Notes: generated from the sequence alone by a model not told the origin. A stretch of DNA of 64,000 nucleotides from Litorilituus sediminis (GCF_004295665.1 NZ_CP034759.1:1612001-1676000); one strand, 5' to 3'; numbered from the stretch's first letter, positions 8,179 to 17,763 are shown. Program-made: numbers and translations.

Positions 8179-10701
8179 GTGAAACTATTAAAAGAGCGTT
8201 CTGAGCAATGTAACTTAGTTGTAAAAGATATAATGCAGTGTGACATTCTTACCTGCTCTGCCAACACCAGCATAAATAGCGCAGCACAAGAAATGCGACA
8301 GCGCAATATCAGCTCAATTGTTATCACCGAAGGTAGCCAAGCAATCGGTATTTGGACCGAAGCTGATTGCAGTAAAATAAATTTTGCCAATGCCGACTAT
8401 TACTCCCTAGGCATCCACAAACTGATGAGCTCCCCGGTACTAACCATAAAGCCCAATGTGCCAGTACATGAACTCGCGCCCAAATTTAGAAGCTTGAGCA
8501 TTCGACACTTTGTTGTTGTCGATGATAACGACAGCCCAGTTGGTATTGTCAGCCAAAGTGATGTCATCAAAAAGCAAGGTATAGAACACTACTTACAAGC
8601 ACGATTAGTCTCAAGCAGCTATAAAAAAGTTAGCCAGTTTTTAAATCACACCTGTCAGTTAGGTGCTGTTGCCGATTACATGAAAAATAACGCCGTCTCA
8701 TCTGTGCTGATATATAACGAGGATATAAATGAATACGGCATAATCACAGAGCGAGACTTATTATCTATTTTAGCCAAGGGGGAATACTCAAATAATAGCG
8801 CTTGGTGTTACGCCAACTTTCCTCTAAAGCGAGTTGAAGAAAATACCTCGCTATACTCTGCCTACCAACAGCTCACGAGTCACAATATAAGACACCTTGC
8901 AGTAACTAACGATAAAGGGAGCATTATCGGCATTTTATCGTTAGACAATATTATGTCAGATATAGAGCTTGCCTACGTAGAAGAACTACACCACATAGTA
9001 CAACAGCGAGACAAGGCGCTAAAAGAATCTAAGCAGCATTTGCGCGTCGCTGAAAAAATTATTGATGCCTCCCTTGATGGCATTATGATAACCGACGCCA
9101 ACGGCTGCATATTATCTGTTAATCCGGCATTTTCTCGAGTAACCGGCTATCAGGCATTAGAGGTTATTGGCAAAAACTCCAATATACTTAGCTCGGGAAG
9201 ACACTCTTCTGACTTTTACCAAGCGCTATGGGAAAGTCTTAAAACCAAAGGCGTTTGGCAGGGTGAAATTTGGAATAAACGCAAAAATAATGAAGTGTAC
9301 CCCGAGTGGCTAACTATTATTGATATCGGCGATAAGAATGACATCAATAAAACCTATGCCGCTATTTTTAGCGATATCAGCGATCGTAAAATTGCCGAGC
9401 AAAAAATTGAAAATCTTGCCTTTTACGATGAGCTTACGCAATTACCCAACCGAAGATTGCTTTATGATCGCCTAGACGTAGCACTTGCTACAGCACATAG
9501 AAACCAAGAAAAATTAGCACTGTTTTTTATCGACTTAGACTACTTTAAAGAAATAAACGACAACTTTGGTCATAGAGTTGGCGATAAACTCTTACAAAAC
9601 CTTGCTAAACGATTGCAAGATAGCTGCAAAGAGGGAGATACCGTTGCTCGTTTAGCCGGTGATGAATTCACCTTATTACTAACAGAAATGCGTGAAATTG
9701 ATCATATTTGCAAAGTCTGTGATCGCATTATAGAAAAACTACGTCAGCCTTATCATATTGAAGGTCATAGCTTACATATTACCACCTCCATTGGTATTGC
9801 CATTTATCCAGATGACGGCACAAGTGAAGAAGAGCTATTGAAAAATGCCGATATTGCTATGTATCGCGCTAAAGATATAGGTCGAAACTCCTTTCAGTTA
9901 TTTACACCAGCCATGAATGCTCATTCACTTGAGCGCTCCATGATGCAAAGCCACTTAAGAACAGCCTTGGAAAATGATGAGTTTGTCCTTAACTATCAGG
10001 CACATAAAAATTGTGTGCTCGGCAAGGTTTCAGGTGTTGAAGCGCTGTTAAGGTGGTTTAACCCTCTTATTGGCCATGTATCACCAGGTCAATTTATACC
10101 TATGGCGGAAGAGCTAGGTTTAATTGCCAGTGTCGATCACTGGGTATTGGAACACGCCTGTAAGCAAAGAAAACAATGGCTAGATGACAACATAGACTGT
10201 GGCCGTATCGCGGTAAATATTTCGCCATTACATTTTCACCAAGGCGATTTAGTTGACTCAGTAAAAACCGTGCTAGCACAAACTAAATTACCCGCCAACT
10301 TACTCGAATTGGAAATCACAGAAGGTTGTTTTATTAAACAAATGGAGCATGCCACCTCAATATTAAGAGAGCTTAAAGCCATGGGAGTAAGCATTGCCCT
10401 TGATGATTTTGGCACAGGGTTTTCATCACTTAGCTACCTAACCAGTTTACCAATCGATAAAATAAAAATTGATGCCAGTTTTGTCGCAAAACTACCGCAC
10501 AATTACCGCGAAAGCCAAATAACCACGGCTATACTCAACTTAGCGCAAAGTCTAGAGCTAGATATAGTTGCCGAAGGTGTGGAAACTGATGCTCAGCGCA
10601 TCTTCTTACTCGATAGAGGCTGCCAAGTAATCCAGGGCTACTTATTTAGTAAGCCTGTCTCGGCGCAGTATCTCCCGCAAGTGGTTTGCGCTTTAGCTTA
10701 A
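8179..10701 (+). CDS. CBS-CBS-CBS-CBS-PAS-GGDEF-EAL c-di-GMP signalling protein
   Basis: An 840-residue cytoplasmic protein with no membrane segment. Order: two CBS pairs (about 15-135 and 143-265), a short helical linker, a PAS domain (about 285-400, GIMITDANGCILSVNPAF), a GGDEF domain with motif AGDEF (493-497), and an EAL domain with EAL intact at 621-623. The EAL domain also has LELEITEG, ALDDFGTGFSSL and VAEGVE. The EAL residues needed for c-di-GMP hydrolysis appear complete. The GGDEF signature has Ala at the first Gly, which is tolerated in many active cyclases. CBS pairs usually bind adenine nucleotides, so the protein may couple energy charge to c-di-GMP. Translation starts at GTG with TAGAGG 5 nt upstream. 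Confidence 0.93.
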   Translation: MKLLKERSEQCNLVVKDIMQCDILTCSANTSINSAAQEMRQRNISSIVITEGSQAIGIWTEADCSKINFANADYYSLGIHKLMSSPVLTIKPNVPVHELAPKFRSLSIRHFVVVDDNDSPVGIVSQSDVIKKQGIEHYLQARLVSSSYKKVSQFLNHTCQLGAVADYMKNNAVSSVLIYNEDINEYGIITERDLLSILAKGEYSNNSAWCYANFPLKRVEENTSLYSAYQQLTSHNIRHLAVTNDKGSIIGILSLDNIMSDIELAYVEELHHIVQQRDKALKESKQHLRVAEKIIDASLDGIMITDANGCILSVNPAFSRVTGYQALEVIGKNSNILSSGRHSSDFYQALWESLKTKGVWQGEIWNKRKNNEVYPEWLTIIDIGDKNDINKTYAAIFSDISDRKIAEQKIENLAFYDELTQLPNRRLLYDRLDVALATAHRNQEKLALFFIDLDYFKEINDNFGHRVGDKLLQNLAKRLQDSCKEGDTVARLAGDEFTLLLTEMREIDHICKVCDRIIEKLRQPYHIEGHSLHITTSIGIAIYPDDGTSEEELLKNADIAMYRAKDIGRNSFQLFTPAMNAHSLERSMMQSHLRTALENDEFVLNYQAHKNCVLGKVSGVEALLRWFNPLIGHVSPGQFIPMAEELGLIASVDHWVLEHACKQRKQWLDDNIDCGRIAVNISPLHFHQGDLVDSVKTVLAQTKLPANLLELEITEGCFIKQMEHATSILRELKAMGVSIALDDFGTGFSSLSYLTSLPIDKIKIDASFVAKLPHNYRESQITTAILNLAQSLELDIVAEGVETDAQRIFLLDRGCQVIQGYLFSKPVSAQYLPQVVCALA

Positions 10702-10909
10702 CATTCCACGGCATTAGCAGTAACAAAAAGCAGAGAGATATTTAACCTAAGCTCAGCTTAATAAATAGCTCTCTAGCAGCTATTTTAACTTACTTCGGCG
10801 TTAAGTTTACTTGCAATAGGCTGGCTATCGATATTTCAAACGATTAACTTATCTCTTAAAGCAAGTTCAGGCTATTTACATTTTTTGACCATATTTAGCT
10901 GCTGCTAAA

Positions 10910-10938
10910 TTGTTTAACTGTGAACAAGCTTTTATAAT
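10910..10938 (+). promoter_or_regulatory. Sigma-70 promoter of the pilin-like gene
   Basis: TTGTTT (10910-10915), a 17-bp spacer and a perfect TATAAT (10933-10938) lie 39 bp upstream of the pilin ATG. The region before it (10702-10909) holds no gene. Confidence 0.65.
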
Positions 10939-10977
10939 ACAAATTGTATACAAAGTATTTATTGTAAGGGTTGTACT

Positions 10978-11541
10978 ATGCAAGCAAAGGGCTTTACATT
11001 AATTGAGTTAGTCACCGTTATTGTCATCATTGCCATACTGGCGGTAACAGCACTGCCTAAATTTATCAATGTTAATCAAGACGCTCATGATGCCGTTGCC
11101 AAAAACATTTTCGGGTCTTATAAAACGGCTATTTCCTTGTACCACAGCTGCTACATCACCTCAGGTGAGCAAAGTGCAGTGGATGATTTATCTTGTTTTG
11201 GTGCTGGAGATGTCGATTCATCTTCAACGGGCTTCCCATTAAAAACTGACAATAGTCAATCAAGTAACGATGGTACAAAACTTACTGGCGATTTCTGTAG
11301 GCAGCTTTGGTTTGGCTTACTCGACACAGAAGATTTCGTTTTAGCACTTCATACTGATGCTTCTTTTGGCGGTGATACAGATATTATTTATTGGTATTCA
11401 AACCCTGACGCCACCTTGCCAACAAGCTATTGCTACTATAACTATATCGCTGATAATCAAGCAAAAGGTCAGGAAAATTGGCAATTGAGATATTACCCAA
11501 ACACTGGTCGTACTACAGTTGGCAGAGCCACGTTAGGTTAA
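10978..11541 (+). CDS. Type IV pilin-like protein (MSHA-pilin-like)
   Basis: A 187-residue prepilin. The N-terminus MQAKG|FTLIELVTVIVIIAIL carries the prepilin peptidase site after Gly5, Glu at mature position 5 and the hydrophobic assembly helix. The globular part has several cysteines (SCYITSG, LSCFGAG, DFCRQLW, SYCYYN), consistent with disulfides. It stands alone: no prepilin peptidase, secretin or ATPase lies nearby. It must therefore use pilus or type II secretion machinery encoded elsewhere, or act as a minor pilin or adhesin. The promoter is clear. Resemblance to MshA rests on overall layout and the N-terminal motif only. Confidence 0.85.
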   Translation: MQAKGFTLIELVTVIVIIAILAVTALPKFINVNQDAHDAVAKNIFGSYKTAISLYHSCYITSGEQSAVDDLSCFGAGDVDSSSTGFPLKTDNSQSSNDGTKLTGDFCRQLWFGLLDTEDFVLALHTDASFGGDTDIIYWYSNPDATLPTSYCYYNYIADNQAKGQENWQLRYYPNTGRTTVGRATLG

Positions 11542-11616
11542 TTTGCATTGCACTAAACTAAATATTCATGCTAGCTTATTGCATTCAATATACAACAACT
11601 TCACTGGAGAATTATA

Positions 11617-12057
11617 ATGACTAAAAGTAAAGTTGCGCTCAGCTTAGTGGCTGTAGCAGCATTAGCTGGCATTGCCTATAGCCAACTTATGCAGCAAGAA
11701 GATAAGCCTGCCACAGCTAAAAAATCTGAAGCTGTACCTGTGAGCATACCAGCCCCTAGTAGCACAAAGGCTAATGCCCCTGCTGCGACCAAAACGGTAT
11801 CTAACACGAGTGCAACTCATGTGCATCATATCAGCCAAGATGAACTACCAAAACCAGCTGAAAGTGCCGAAAAGCAACAAAGCCCAACAAGAAGTAGCCT
11901 AACCGCAAGACAACAAGATTTACCTAAAGATCATCGCCAAGATCACAATCATGCGAGGCCACATGGTCATGAAGAACACACCAATTCAATTCAGCCGAGA
12001 AGACCACCTGGAGAGCCAAAAAAGCCACTACCTAGTGATAACGCCCCAAAAGGTTAA
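11617..12057 (+). CDS. Small membrane-anchored His/Pro-rich protein, function unknown
   Basis: A 146-residue protein. An N-terminal hydrophobic segment (about residues 6-22, VALSLVAVAALAGIAYS) serves as signal anchor. The rest is low complexity: Ala/Pro/Ser/Thr-rich to about residue 65, then His- and charge-rich (VHHISQ, DHRQDHNHARPHGHEEH), ending in a Pro/Lys-rich tail. It is likely disordered and periplasmic. The His clusters could bind metal ions, but nothing proves this. GGAGAA lies 6 nt before the ATG. It follows the pilin gene by 75 bp on the same strand and may be co-transcribed. I recognise no family. Confidence 0.6.
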   Translation: MTKSKVALSLVAVAALAGIAYSQLMQQEDKPATAKKSEAVPVSIPAPSSTKANAPAATKTVSNTSATHVHHISQDELPKPAESAEKQQSPTRSSLTARQQDLPKDHRQDHNHARPHGHEEHTNSIQPRRPPGEPKKPLPSDNAPKG

Positions 12058-12518
12058 ACCAACACACACTAAGCTGATAGGGATATCAGCTGTCCTTAGT
12101 AAAACGACTCCCTGCCAATTTTTGCAATAGCGACACATTCTGCAAATCACACTCGACTGTAATCCAATAATTTATACCCATTTCAATAAATTATTCTAAT
12201 TTTTGTATAAATATACACTCACATGCAGTAACGCTTAGCATTACATTTACAAGACAATAAAAATAACCACTATAACCAACTGATATTATTAAACATTTTC
12301 AACAACACACTAACTACGAAAAAAATCTTATTCATTTTTTAGTTGAATAATGTATACAAAATGTAATATAACGTTAATAAGCATATGACAACAAGTATGC
12401 ACCACAACGATGGATGTGCGGGTTAGAAGCAAACTAAAGTAACAACAAAAACAAGACACTTTAATTGCTACCACGGACGACTTACCAAGTCGCTTGAAAC
12501 CAATCAGGTCAAAATAAT
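12058..12518 (+). other. Gene-free AT-rich region upstream of the collagenase
   Basis: This 461-bp stretch holds no open frame worth calling. A possible promoter (TTGAAT, 17 bp, ATATAA) lies around 12343-12371. A small hairpin CGACTT-ACC-AAGTCG occupies 12478-12492, close before the collagenase start. A long untranslated leader is therefore likely. I could not fit a known riboswitch to it. Confidence 0.4.
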
Positions 12519-15500
12519 ATGAAAATCACAACCAAGAAAACGCTGTTAGCTAGCGCAATTTTATTGTCATGCCATATGGGAGCAGCACAAGCGACAATGT
12601 GTGGTGCAAAAACACTCGATCGTCAAGGGGAAGTACCTGCCAATCAAACTCACTGCATTACCGACTACGGTCACTACTTCTATGTTAATGTTCCTTACAA
12701 TAATAGCCAGGTTACCATTACCACATCAGGCGGTAGCTTTACTGGTAGCGATGCCGATATAAAACTATACGACGGCAATGACTGGAGCGGCAATGTTGAA
12801 GCAAGCAGCATGACCAGCGGCACTAACGAAGAAACCTTATCATTTACCTCAAGAGCTGGTGAGCGTTATTTTAAAGTCGATGGCAATATTCAAGAAACCA
12901 GCTTAACCGTTACCATTACAGGTGGCGATATTCCACCGCCAATGGGCGATTACATTGTTTATAACACTGAAGTTGTTGTTGACGTACCTGCTGCTGCAAT
13001 TTCTTCTAAAGCACAATACGGCGCTAGCATCGCAGATATACTCGCAGCAAGTTATGATGATTTTGCTGGTATCGCAGGTGCTGCAACAGATCCAATTTCC
13101 GATGTAGCCAATGCAATTCATTACTTAGCCAAAGCGGATGATTTAACTGATCCTGACCTTAATCAATTATTATATTTCCTCGCTTCATACAAATATCATG
13201 CTGCAGCCATGACAGATAGCGAAGCGCAAGCACTAAGTACTGCGCTATTAGCTGTCACGCAAATGACAGACTTTGTGGCACCTGCTGGTAGTGTCATTCA
13301 AGAAGGTTATGCAGCTGCTTTAACTAATTTTAGAAATGGTGATAGTGCAAATTATTTTAAAGATCACCTACCGCACTTATTAGCGATTATTCAATTTTAC
13401 TCTATTCAAGCTAACCCATTTGGCATAAGCAACGGTGGCGATACCGCCATGGCATTAATGGGCGCAATTGCCGATGCTGCCTACTATGGTAGTGCACCAG
13501 TAAAAGCAGCCTATAACGAACGTATGCTAGATGTGCTTTCAGTAATGCGCTCTTTCGTTTTCTTAGGTGAAACATCGCTTGATATGCGCTGGTCAGCTGA
13601 AGCTGATAGAAAGTGGATTATGCCGCATGCATTTATTGCTATGGGTAAAATATCGTCTATCGCAACAGATGAAGCCAAAGCACGCTTTGATAGCACCATC
13701 TTAGAAACGCATGAAAAAGTGACACAAATCATCAGTAAAGAAACCACTGAAACTATCGTCACTAAAAACTACCTAGAAAATGCTGGCCGTGCTTGTGAAG
13801 TAGGCGATGCCCTATACGGTAGTTGTTTTGTACCACCAAAAGAAGAAGACATCTTAACGGTACGCCATGATTGCTCTGATAAAATCACTATCCGTGCTCA
13901 AGCAAGCATTAGCCAAGCAACCTTAGCTCAATCATGTGCCGACATGGCACTGCAAGAGTCAGAATTCCATGCATTTTTCAATACCGCAGGTACACCAGTA
14001 GCTGGTGATAAAAATGCTCACTTAGAAGTAGTTGCTTTTGCTAGCCCAGAAGATTATGAAAAATACGCTGGTGAATTCTTTGGCATCAGCACAGATAATG
14101 GCGGTATGTACTTAGAAGGTACGCCAGGAAATGATGGCAACCAAGCCCGCTTTATTGCCATGCAATGTCCAGACTCTTGGGTAGGCGGCTCATGTCAATA
14201 TGAAGATCAAATCTACAACTTACGTCATGAATATGTTCATTACCTAGACGGTAGATACGTTAAAGCTGGCTCATATGGCAGTTTTGATTACAATGTTTCT
14301 TGGTCTGAAGGTATGGCTGAATACTTAGCTATGGGCGCAGAGCATACTCGTACGCTAAACACCCTTAAAGGTGAAACAATCCCACCGTTATATAACTTGT
14401 TATTTATGAGTTATGAGTATGACAACTTATACCCTTGGGGTTATTTTGCCATGCGTTACTTAGGTGAAGAGCATAAAAATGAAGTTGAAACCCTAGCCAC
14501 TGCCCTACAAGCTGGCGATAACAACGCTTATGTTGAAGCACTTAAAGGCGTAGCTCAGCGCACTGAAGCAGGTTTTGAAGCCTATATGCTGGCTAACTCA
14601 GAAACGGTAGCGCCAGCTGCTACAACAATGCCAGCGCAAGATACTATCGGTAGTTGTGGTTTAGTTCAGCAATATGCTCGCCATATTGATGCAAATAGCA
14701 CGAACTTTACTTTCACAAACACAACAGACACTCCAGTTTCACTATTTTGGATAAACAGCACCACAGGTGAGACTAACTTTGGTAAAAACTATAAAACCCT
14801 TAACCAAGGTGATAGCTACAACTCAAGTTCTTGGAAGGTGGGCGATCGCATGATGCTATCTGATGGCAACATGAATTGTTTAGGTGTTGCGGTTATGGCA
14901 GAAAATGAGAACACCTTTACCATTGAAGCTGACTTAGTTAAAGATGTTGTTAAAGAAGATATCCCAGCATTAAATCAAATGGGCAGCTGTGCGCTAGCTC
15001 AACCGCATTTAATTATGGATCAATCGCACGAATTTACCATTACCAATACATCAGATACACCAGTACGATTATTTAGAATCGATAACACCAAAGGCACAAT
15101 GATCACCACAAGCGGCGGTAGTGACTTTGACCATGGCTACGGTGTATTAGCACCAGGTGCTAGTTACAGTAACGATATCTGGTATGGTGACAGACGATTA
15201 ATGGTTACCGACAGTAACTTAAACTGTTTAAGTGTTGGTGTACTCAATAACCCAGTATCAAACTTTACCGTTGATCAAGCTATGGTTGCTAATGCTGCTG
15301 AGCCAGAAGTTATCCCAGCAGCAAATACTATTGGCAGCTGTGACTTAATGGCTAAGCACTTAACTGGGCCATTTGAAGCTGACTTCTCATTTGTTAATAA
15401 CAGTGACACACCAGTTCGCATCCATCGTGTAGATAGCGCAACCGGAGAGCTAAGTGAAAGCTTTGGTTTTACTACCTTAGCTAAAGGTGAAACCTACGAC

Positions 15501-17072
15501 AGCGCGACAACATGGAAATGGTTTGGTAACCGCCGCGCCGCCATTACTGATGAAAACAATCAGTGTTTAGGTGTTGCCGTGATGACCGAAGAAACCACCA
15601 GCAATGATTACATTATTACCAACGAATTAACCAATGGCACAACGCCAGTTGATAGCGATGGTGATGGTGTTGTTGATAGCCAAGATGCTTTCCCTAATGA
15701 TCCTACCGAGTGGGCTGATACTGACGGCGATGGCGTTGGTAACAATGGTGATGCCTTCCCTAACGACCCTACTGAAACTGTAGATAGCGACGGTGACGGT
15801 GTTGGTAACAATGGTGACGCTTTCCCGAATGATCCAACCGAAACCGTAGATACTGACGGCGATGGCATTGGTGATAACTCAGATCCAACTCCAAATGGTG
15901 ATGTTGACAGCGATGGTGACGGTCATTTAGATAGCGTTGATGCCTTCCCTAACGATCCAACGGAGTGGGCTGATACTGACGGTGATGGCCATGGTGACAA
16001 TTCAGATGCTTTCCCATCAGATAGTTCTGAATGGTTAGACACAGATAACGATGGCCATGGTGATAACTCTGACGTGTTCCCAACTGACGCCAGTGAATGG
16101 GCAGATAGTGATAACGACGGTTATGGTAATAATATCGATGCCTTCCCAACAGATAGCTCTGAATGGTTAGATAGCGATAACGACGGTCATGGTAATAATA
16201 TCGATGCCTTCCCAACAGATAGCTCTGAATGGTTAGATAGCGATAACGACGGTCATGGTGACAACAGCGACGCATTCCCTAACGACAGCACTGAGTGGTT
16301 AGATACTGACGGTGACGGTATGGGTGATAACTCAGACCCTTACCCGAACGACGCTACTAATGGCGGTGGTGTAACTGTACCTGATTGTGGCGCAGCAACG
16401 ATTTCTAGCGGTAAATTAACACTAGAGAATAGTGAATGTGTTGCTGGTGGTCGTGGCTCTTACTATGTGTGGGTAGAAGAAGACAATACCCAATTGTTCT
16501 TAACTACAGCAGGCGGTAATGGCGATGTAGGTATCTACTTCAACGCTGACACTTGGGCAACGACAAGCAATGCACAAGCACAATCAGCGAATACTAGTAC
16601 AACTCAATCACTACAAGTAACGGCAAACCGAGGTTGGAGATATATCACCCTTGATAGTGCCTCTAACTACGATAATGTTACCTTTAAAGTGAGTTTATCA
16701 GGTGAGACTACTACACCAACAGAGCCACCAGTAAACACTGATGTAGCCAATGCTTGCAGCAGCTTAGAGCCATTTACGTATGGTGCTATTGAGTCAGGCA
16801 AAGCCGTTTGTACAGGTAATGGTCGTAACAGCTACTACATCTACTTAAACAGTGACGTGACTAGCATTGAAATCAATACAGCACACGGTACAGGTGAAGT
16901 TGAGCTATACACTAATACTAGTTGGGCGAGTGCCAGCAACTACATGCATAAATCAACAACAGCAGGAACTACGGAGCAAAGTATTACCGTAAATAACCCG
17001 ACAACAGGTTGGTTCTATATCGCGGTTGAAAGCACAGGGAGTGATATAGCAGTACAAGTGGATGTTAAATAA
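12519..17072 (+). CDS. Secreted M9 collagenase with VHL-like, TSP3 and PPC domains
   Basis: A 1517-residue exported metalloprotease. After a signal peptide (cleavage near AQA|T, residue 26) comes an N-terminal PPC-like beta domain (about 27-140), then the collagenase activator and catalytic region (about 150-700). Zinc site: HEYVH with His570, Glu571 and His574, and Glu597 in WSEG, equivalent to the QEG glutamate of clostridial ColG. This is a gluzincin layout of family M9. Downstream are three ~100-residue repeats (709-806, ~819-918, ~937-1037) resembling the VHL beta domain, eleven Asp-rich thrombospondin-3-type repeats (1045-1283, calcium-binding), and two PPC domains (~1287-1394 and ~1410-1517). 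It is likely secreted by type II secretion to degrade collagen or gelatin. A strong terminator follows. Confidence 0.93.
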   Translation: MKITTKKTLLASAILLSCHMGAAQATMCGAKTLDRQGEVPANQTHCITDYGHYFYVNVPYNNSQVTITTSGGSFTGSDADIKLYDGNDWSGNVEASSMTSGTNEETLSFTSRAGERYFKVDGNIQETSLTVTITGGDIPPPMGDYIVYNTEVVVDVPAAAISSKAQYGASIADILAASYDDFAGIAGAATDPISDVANAIHYLAKADDLTDPDLNQLLYFLASYKYHAAAMTDSEAQALSTALLAVTQMTDFVAPAGSVIQEGYAAALTNFRNGDSANYFKDHLPHLLAIIQFYSIQANPFGISNGGDTAMALMGAIADAAYYGSAPVKAAYNERMLDVLSVMRSFVFLGETSLDMRWSAEADRKWIMPHAFIAMGKISSIATDEAKARFDSTILETHEKVTQIISKETTETIVTKNYLENAGRACEVGDALYGSCFVPPKEEDILTVRHDCSDKITIRAQASISQATLAQSCADMALQESEFHAFFNTAGTPVAGDKNAHLEVVAFASPEDYEKYAGEFFGISTDNGGMYLEGTPGNDGNQARFIAMQCPDSWVGGSCQYEDQIYNLRHEYVHYLDGRYVKAGSYGSFDYNVSWSEGMAEYLAMGAEHTRTLNTLKGETIPPLYNLLFMSYEYDNLYPWGYFAMRYLGEEHKNEVETLATALQAGDNNAYVEALKGVAQRTEAGFEAYMLANSETVAPAATTMPAQDTIGSCGLVQQYARHIDANSTNFTFTNTTDTPVSLFWINSTTGETNFGKNYKTLNQGDSYNSSSWKVGDRMMLSDGNMNCLGVAVMAENENTFTIEADLVKDVVKEDIPALNQMGSCALAQPHLIMDQSHEFTITNTSDTPVRLFRIDNTKGTMITTSGGSDFDHGYGVLAPGASYSNDIWYGDRRLMVTDSNLNCLSVGVLNNPVSNFTVDQAMVANAAEPEVIPAANTIGSCDLMAKHLTGPFEADFSFVNNSDTPVRIHRVDSATGELSESFGFTTLAKGETYDSATTWKWFGNRRAAITDENNQCLGVAVMTEETTSNDYIITNELTNGTTPVDSDGDGVVDSQDAFPNDPTEWADTDGDGVGNNGDAFPNDPTETVDSDGDGVGNNGDAFPNDPTETVDTDGDGIGDNSDPTPNGDVDSDGDGHLDSVDAFPNDPTEWADTDGDGHGDNSDAFPSDSSEWLDTDNDGHGDNSDVFPTDASEWADSDNDGYGNNIDAFPTDSSEWLDSDNDGHGNNIDAFPTDSSEWLDSDNDGHGDNSDAFPNDSTEWLDTDGDGMGDNSDPYPNDATNGGGVTVPDCGAATISSGKLTLENSECVAGGRGSYYVWVEEDNTQLFLTTAGGNGDVGIYFNADTWATTSNAQAQSANTSTTQSLQVTANRGWRYITLDSASNYDNVTFKVSLSGETTTPTEPPVNTDVANACSSLEPFTYGAIESGKAVCTGNGRNSYYIYLNSDVTSIEINTAHGTGEVELYTNTSWASASNYMHKSTTAGTTEQSITVNNPTTGWFYIAVESTGSDIAVQVDVK
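15651..16368 (+). repeat. Tandem 66-bp repeats encoding TSP3-type calcium-binding motifs
   Basis: Eleven in-frame units, ten of 66 bp and one shorter, encode about 22 residues each of the form D-[ST]-D-x-D-G-x-x-x-N-x-D-x-F-P-x-D-x-x-E. Two neighbouring units, from 16137 and from 16203, are almost identical at DNA level, which indicates recent duplication. Such arrays may change length by slippage or recombination. Confidence 0.9.
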
Positions 17073-17131
17073 TCCACAGACAATTTAGTTAACTTCATAT
17101 CTTTCCCTTATCAAGATATTAACTAAACTTT

Positions 17132-17157
17132 GGCGGGTCACTTGACCCGCCTTTTTT
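17132..17157 (+). terminator. Rho-independent terminator of the collagenase gene
   Basis: GGCGGGTC-ACTT-GACCCGCC followed by TTTTTTT, 60 bp after the stop codon. It is a textbook GC-rich stem with a T-tract. Confidence 0.95.
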
Positions 17158-17253
17158 TATTAAATTTCAGCAGATTACTTCAATAGTTTCTTTTTCTAGA
17201 TTGAAAGTGCTAAGCTTGCGAAACTGTACAAGCGTATAACTTTAGGAAAAACT

Positions 17254-17718
17254 ATGTCTGTTAATGTAAAAGAAAATTCAAATTCACGCAGAAACTTACT
17301 CAAAGGCCTAGTCGCCGGTAGCGCGGCATTAGCAGCTGGCTCTGTTATGGCTAAAGCCGATCACTCTCATCACCATCACCACAAAGTGAAGCCGCTCAAT
17401 AAGGCGCTTATCGATATTGCTAATGAATGTGCTCAGCACGGTGATGAATGTATTGCCCACTGTCTGGAAATGTTCACTATGGGTGATACTACCTTAGCCA
17501 AGTGCGCGCAAACCGTGAATGAAATGGTGATTATGTGCCGCGCCCTTGCCAAAATGGCCAGTTATCAATCTGAGCAAGTTAAGGCGCTTGCACCAATTGT
17601 TATTGATGTCTGCCAAATCTGTGCTGATGAATGCGGCAAGCATGACAAACACCAGCAATGTAAAGCTTGTGCGCAATCATGTTTAGATTGCATTAAAGAA
17701 TTAAAGAAAATAGTATAA
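17254..17718 (+). CDS. Tat-exported four-helix-bundle copper storage protein (Csp1/DUF326-like)
   Basis: A 154-residue protein. The N-terminus has a twin-arginine signal, SRRNLLK (11-17), followed by an Ala/Gly-rich hydrophobic stretch. A His run (38-43) follows the likely cleavage site. The mature part is helical with 12 cysteines at 59, 66, 70, 84, 95, 120, 123, 127, 136, 139, 143 and 146. Their CxxxC/CxxC spacing lines the core of the bundle in Csp-family proteins, where many Cu(I) ions bind. Tat export matches Csp1 of methanotrophs, which is folded before export. The His run may deliver or bind copper. A good SD (TTAGGAAA) precedes ATG. The next gene is a FetB-like permease. Confidence 0.88.
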   Translation: MSVNVKENSNSRRNLLKGLVAGSAALAAGSVMAKADHSHHHHHKVKPLNKALIDIANECAQHGDECIAHCLEMFTMGDTTLAKCAQTVNEMVIMCRALAKMASYQSEQVKALAPIVIDVCQICADECGKHDKHQQCKACAQSCLDCIKELKKIV

Positions 17719-17730
17719 ATTTAGTTAGCA

Positions 17731-17763
17731 AGTATGATTTATATTCCCCATATAAATCATACT
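17731..17763 (+). terminator. Stem-loop between csp1-like and fetB-like genes
   Basis: A 14-bp perfect stem starting AGTATGATTTATAT with loop TCCCC, 12 bp after the Csp1-like stop. Only a short T-run follows, so termination may be partial. It could set the expression ratio of the two genes. Confidence 0.5.

Noticed and set aside
12400..12518. Possible c-di-GMP (GEMM) riboswitch before the collagenase
   Set aside because: Fragments such as GCAAAC and a small hairpin are present, but the GACGCAAAGC core and the tetraloop/receptor helices of GEMM cannot be aligned.
15608..16275. Two open frames antisense to the TSP3 repeats
   Set aside because: They are by-products of the repetitive coding strand (periodic composition) and have no start signals.
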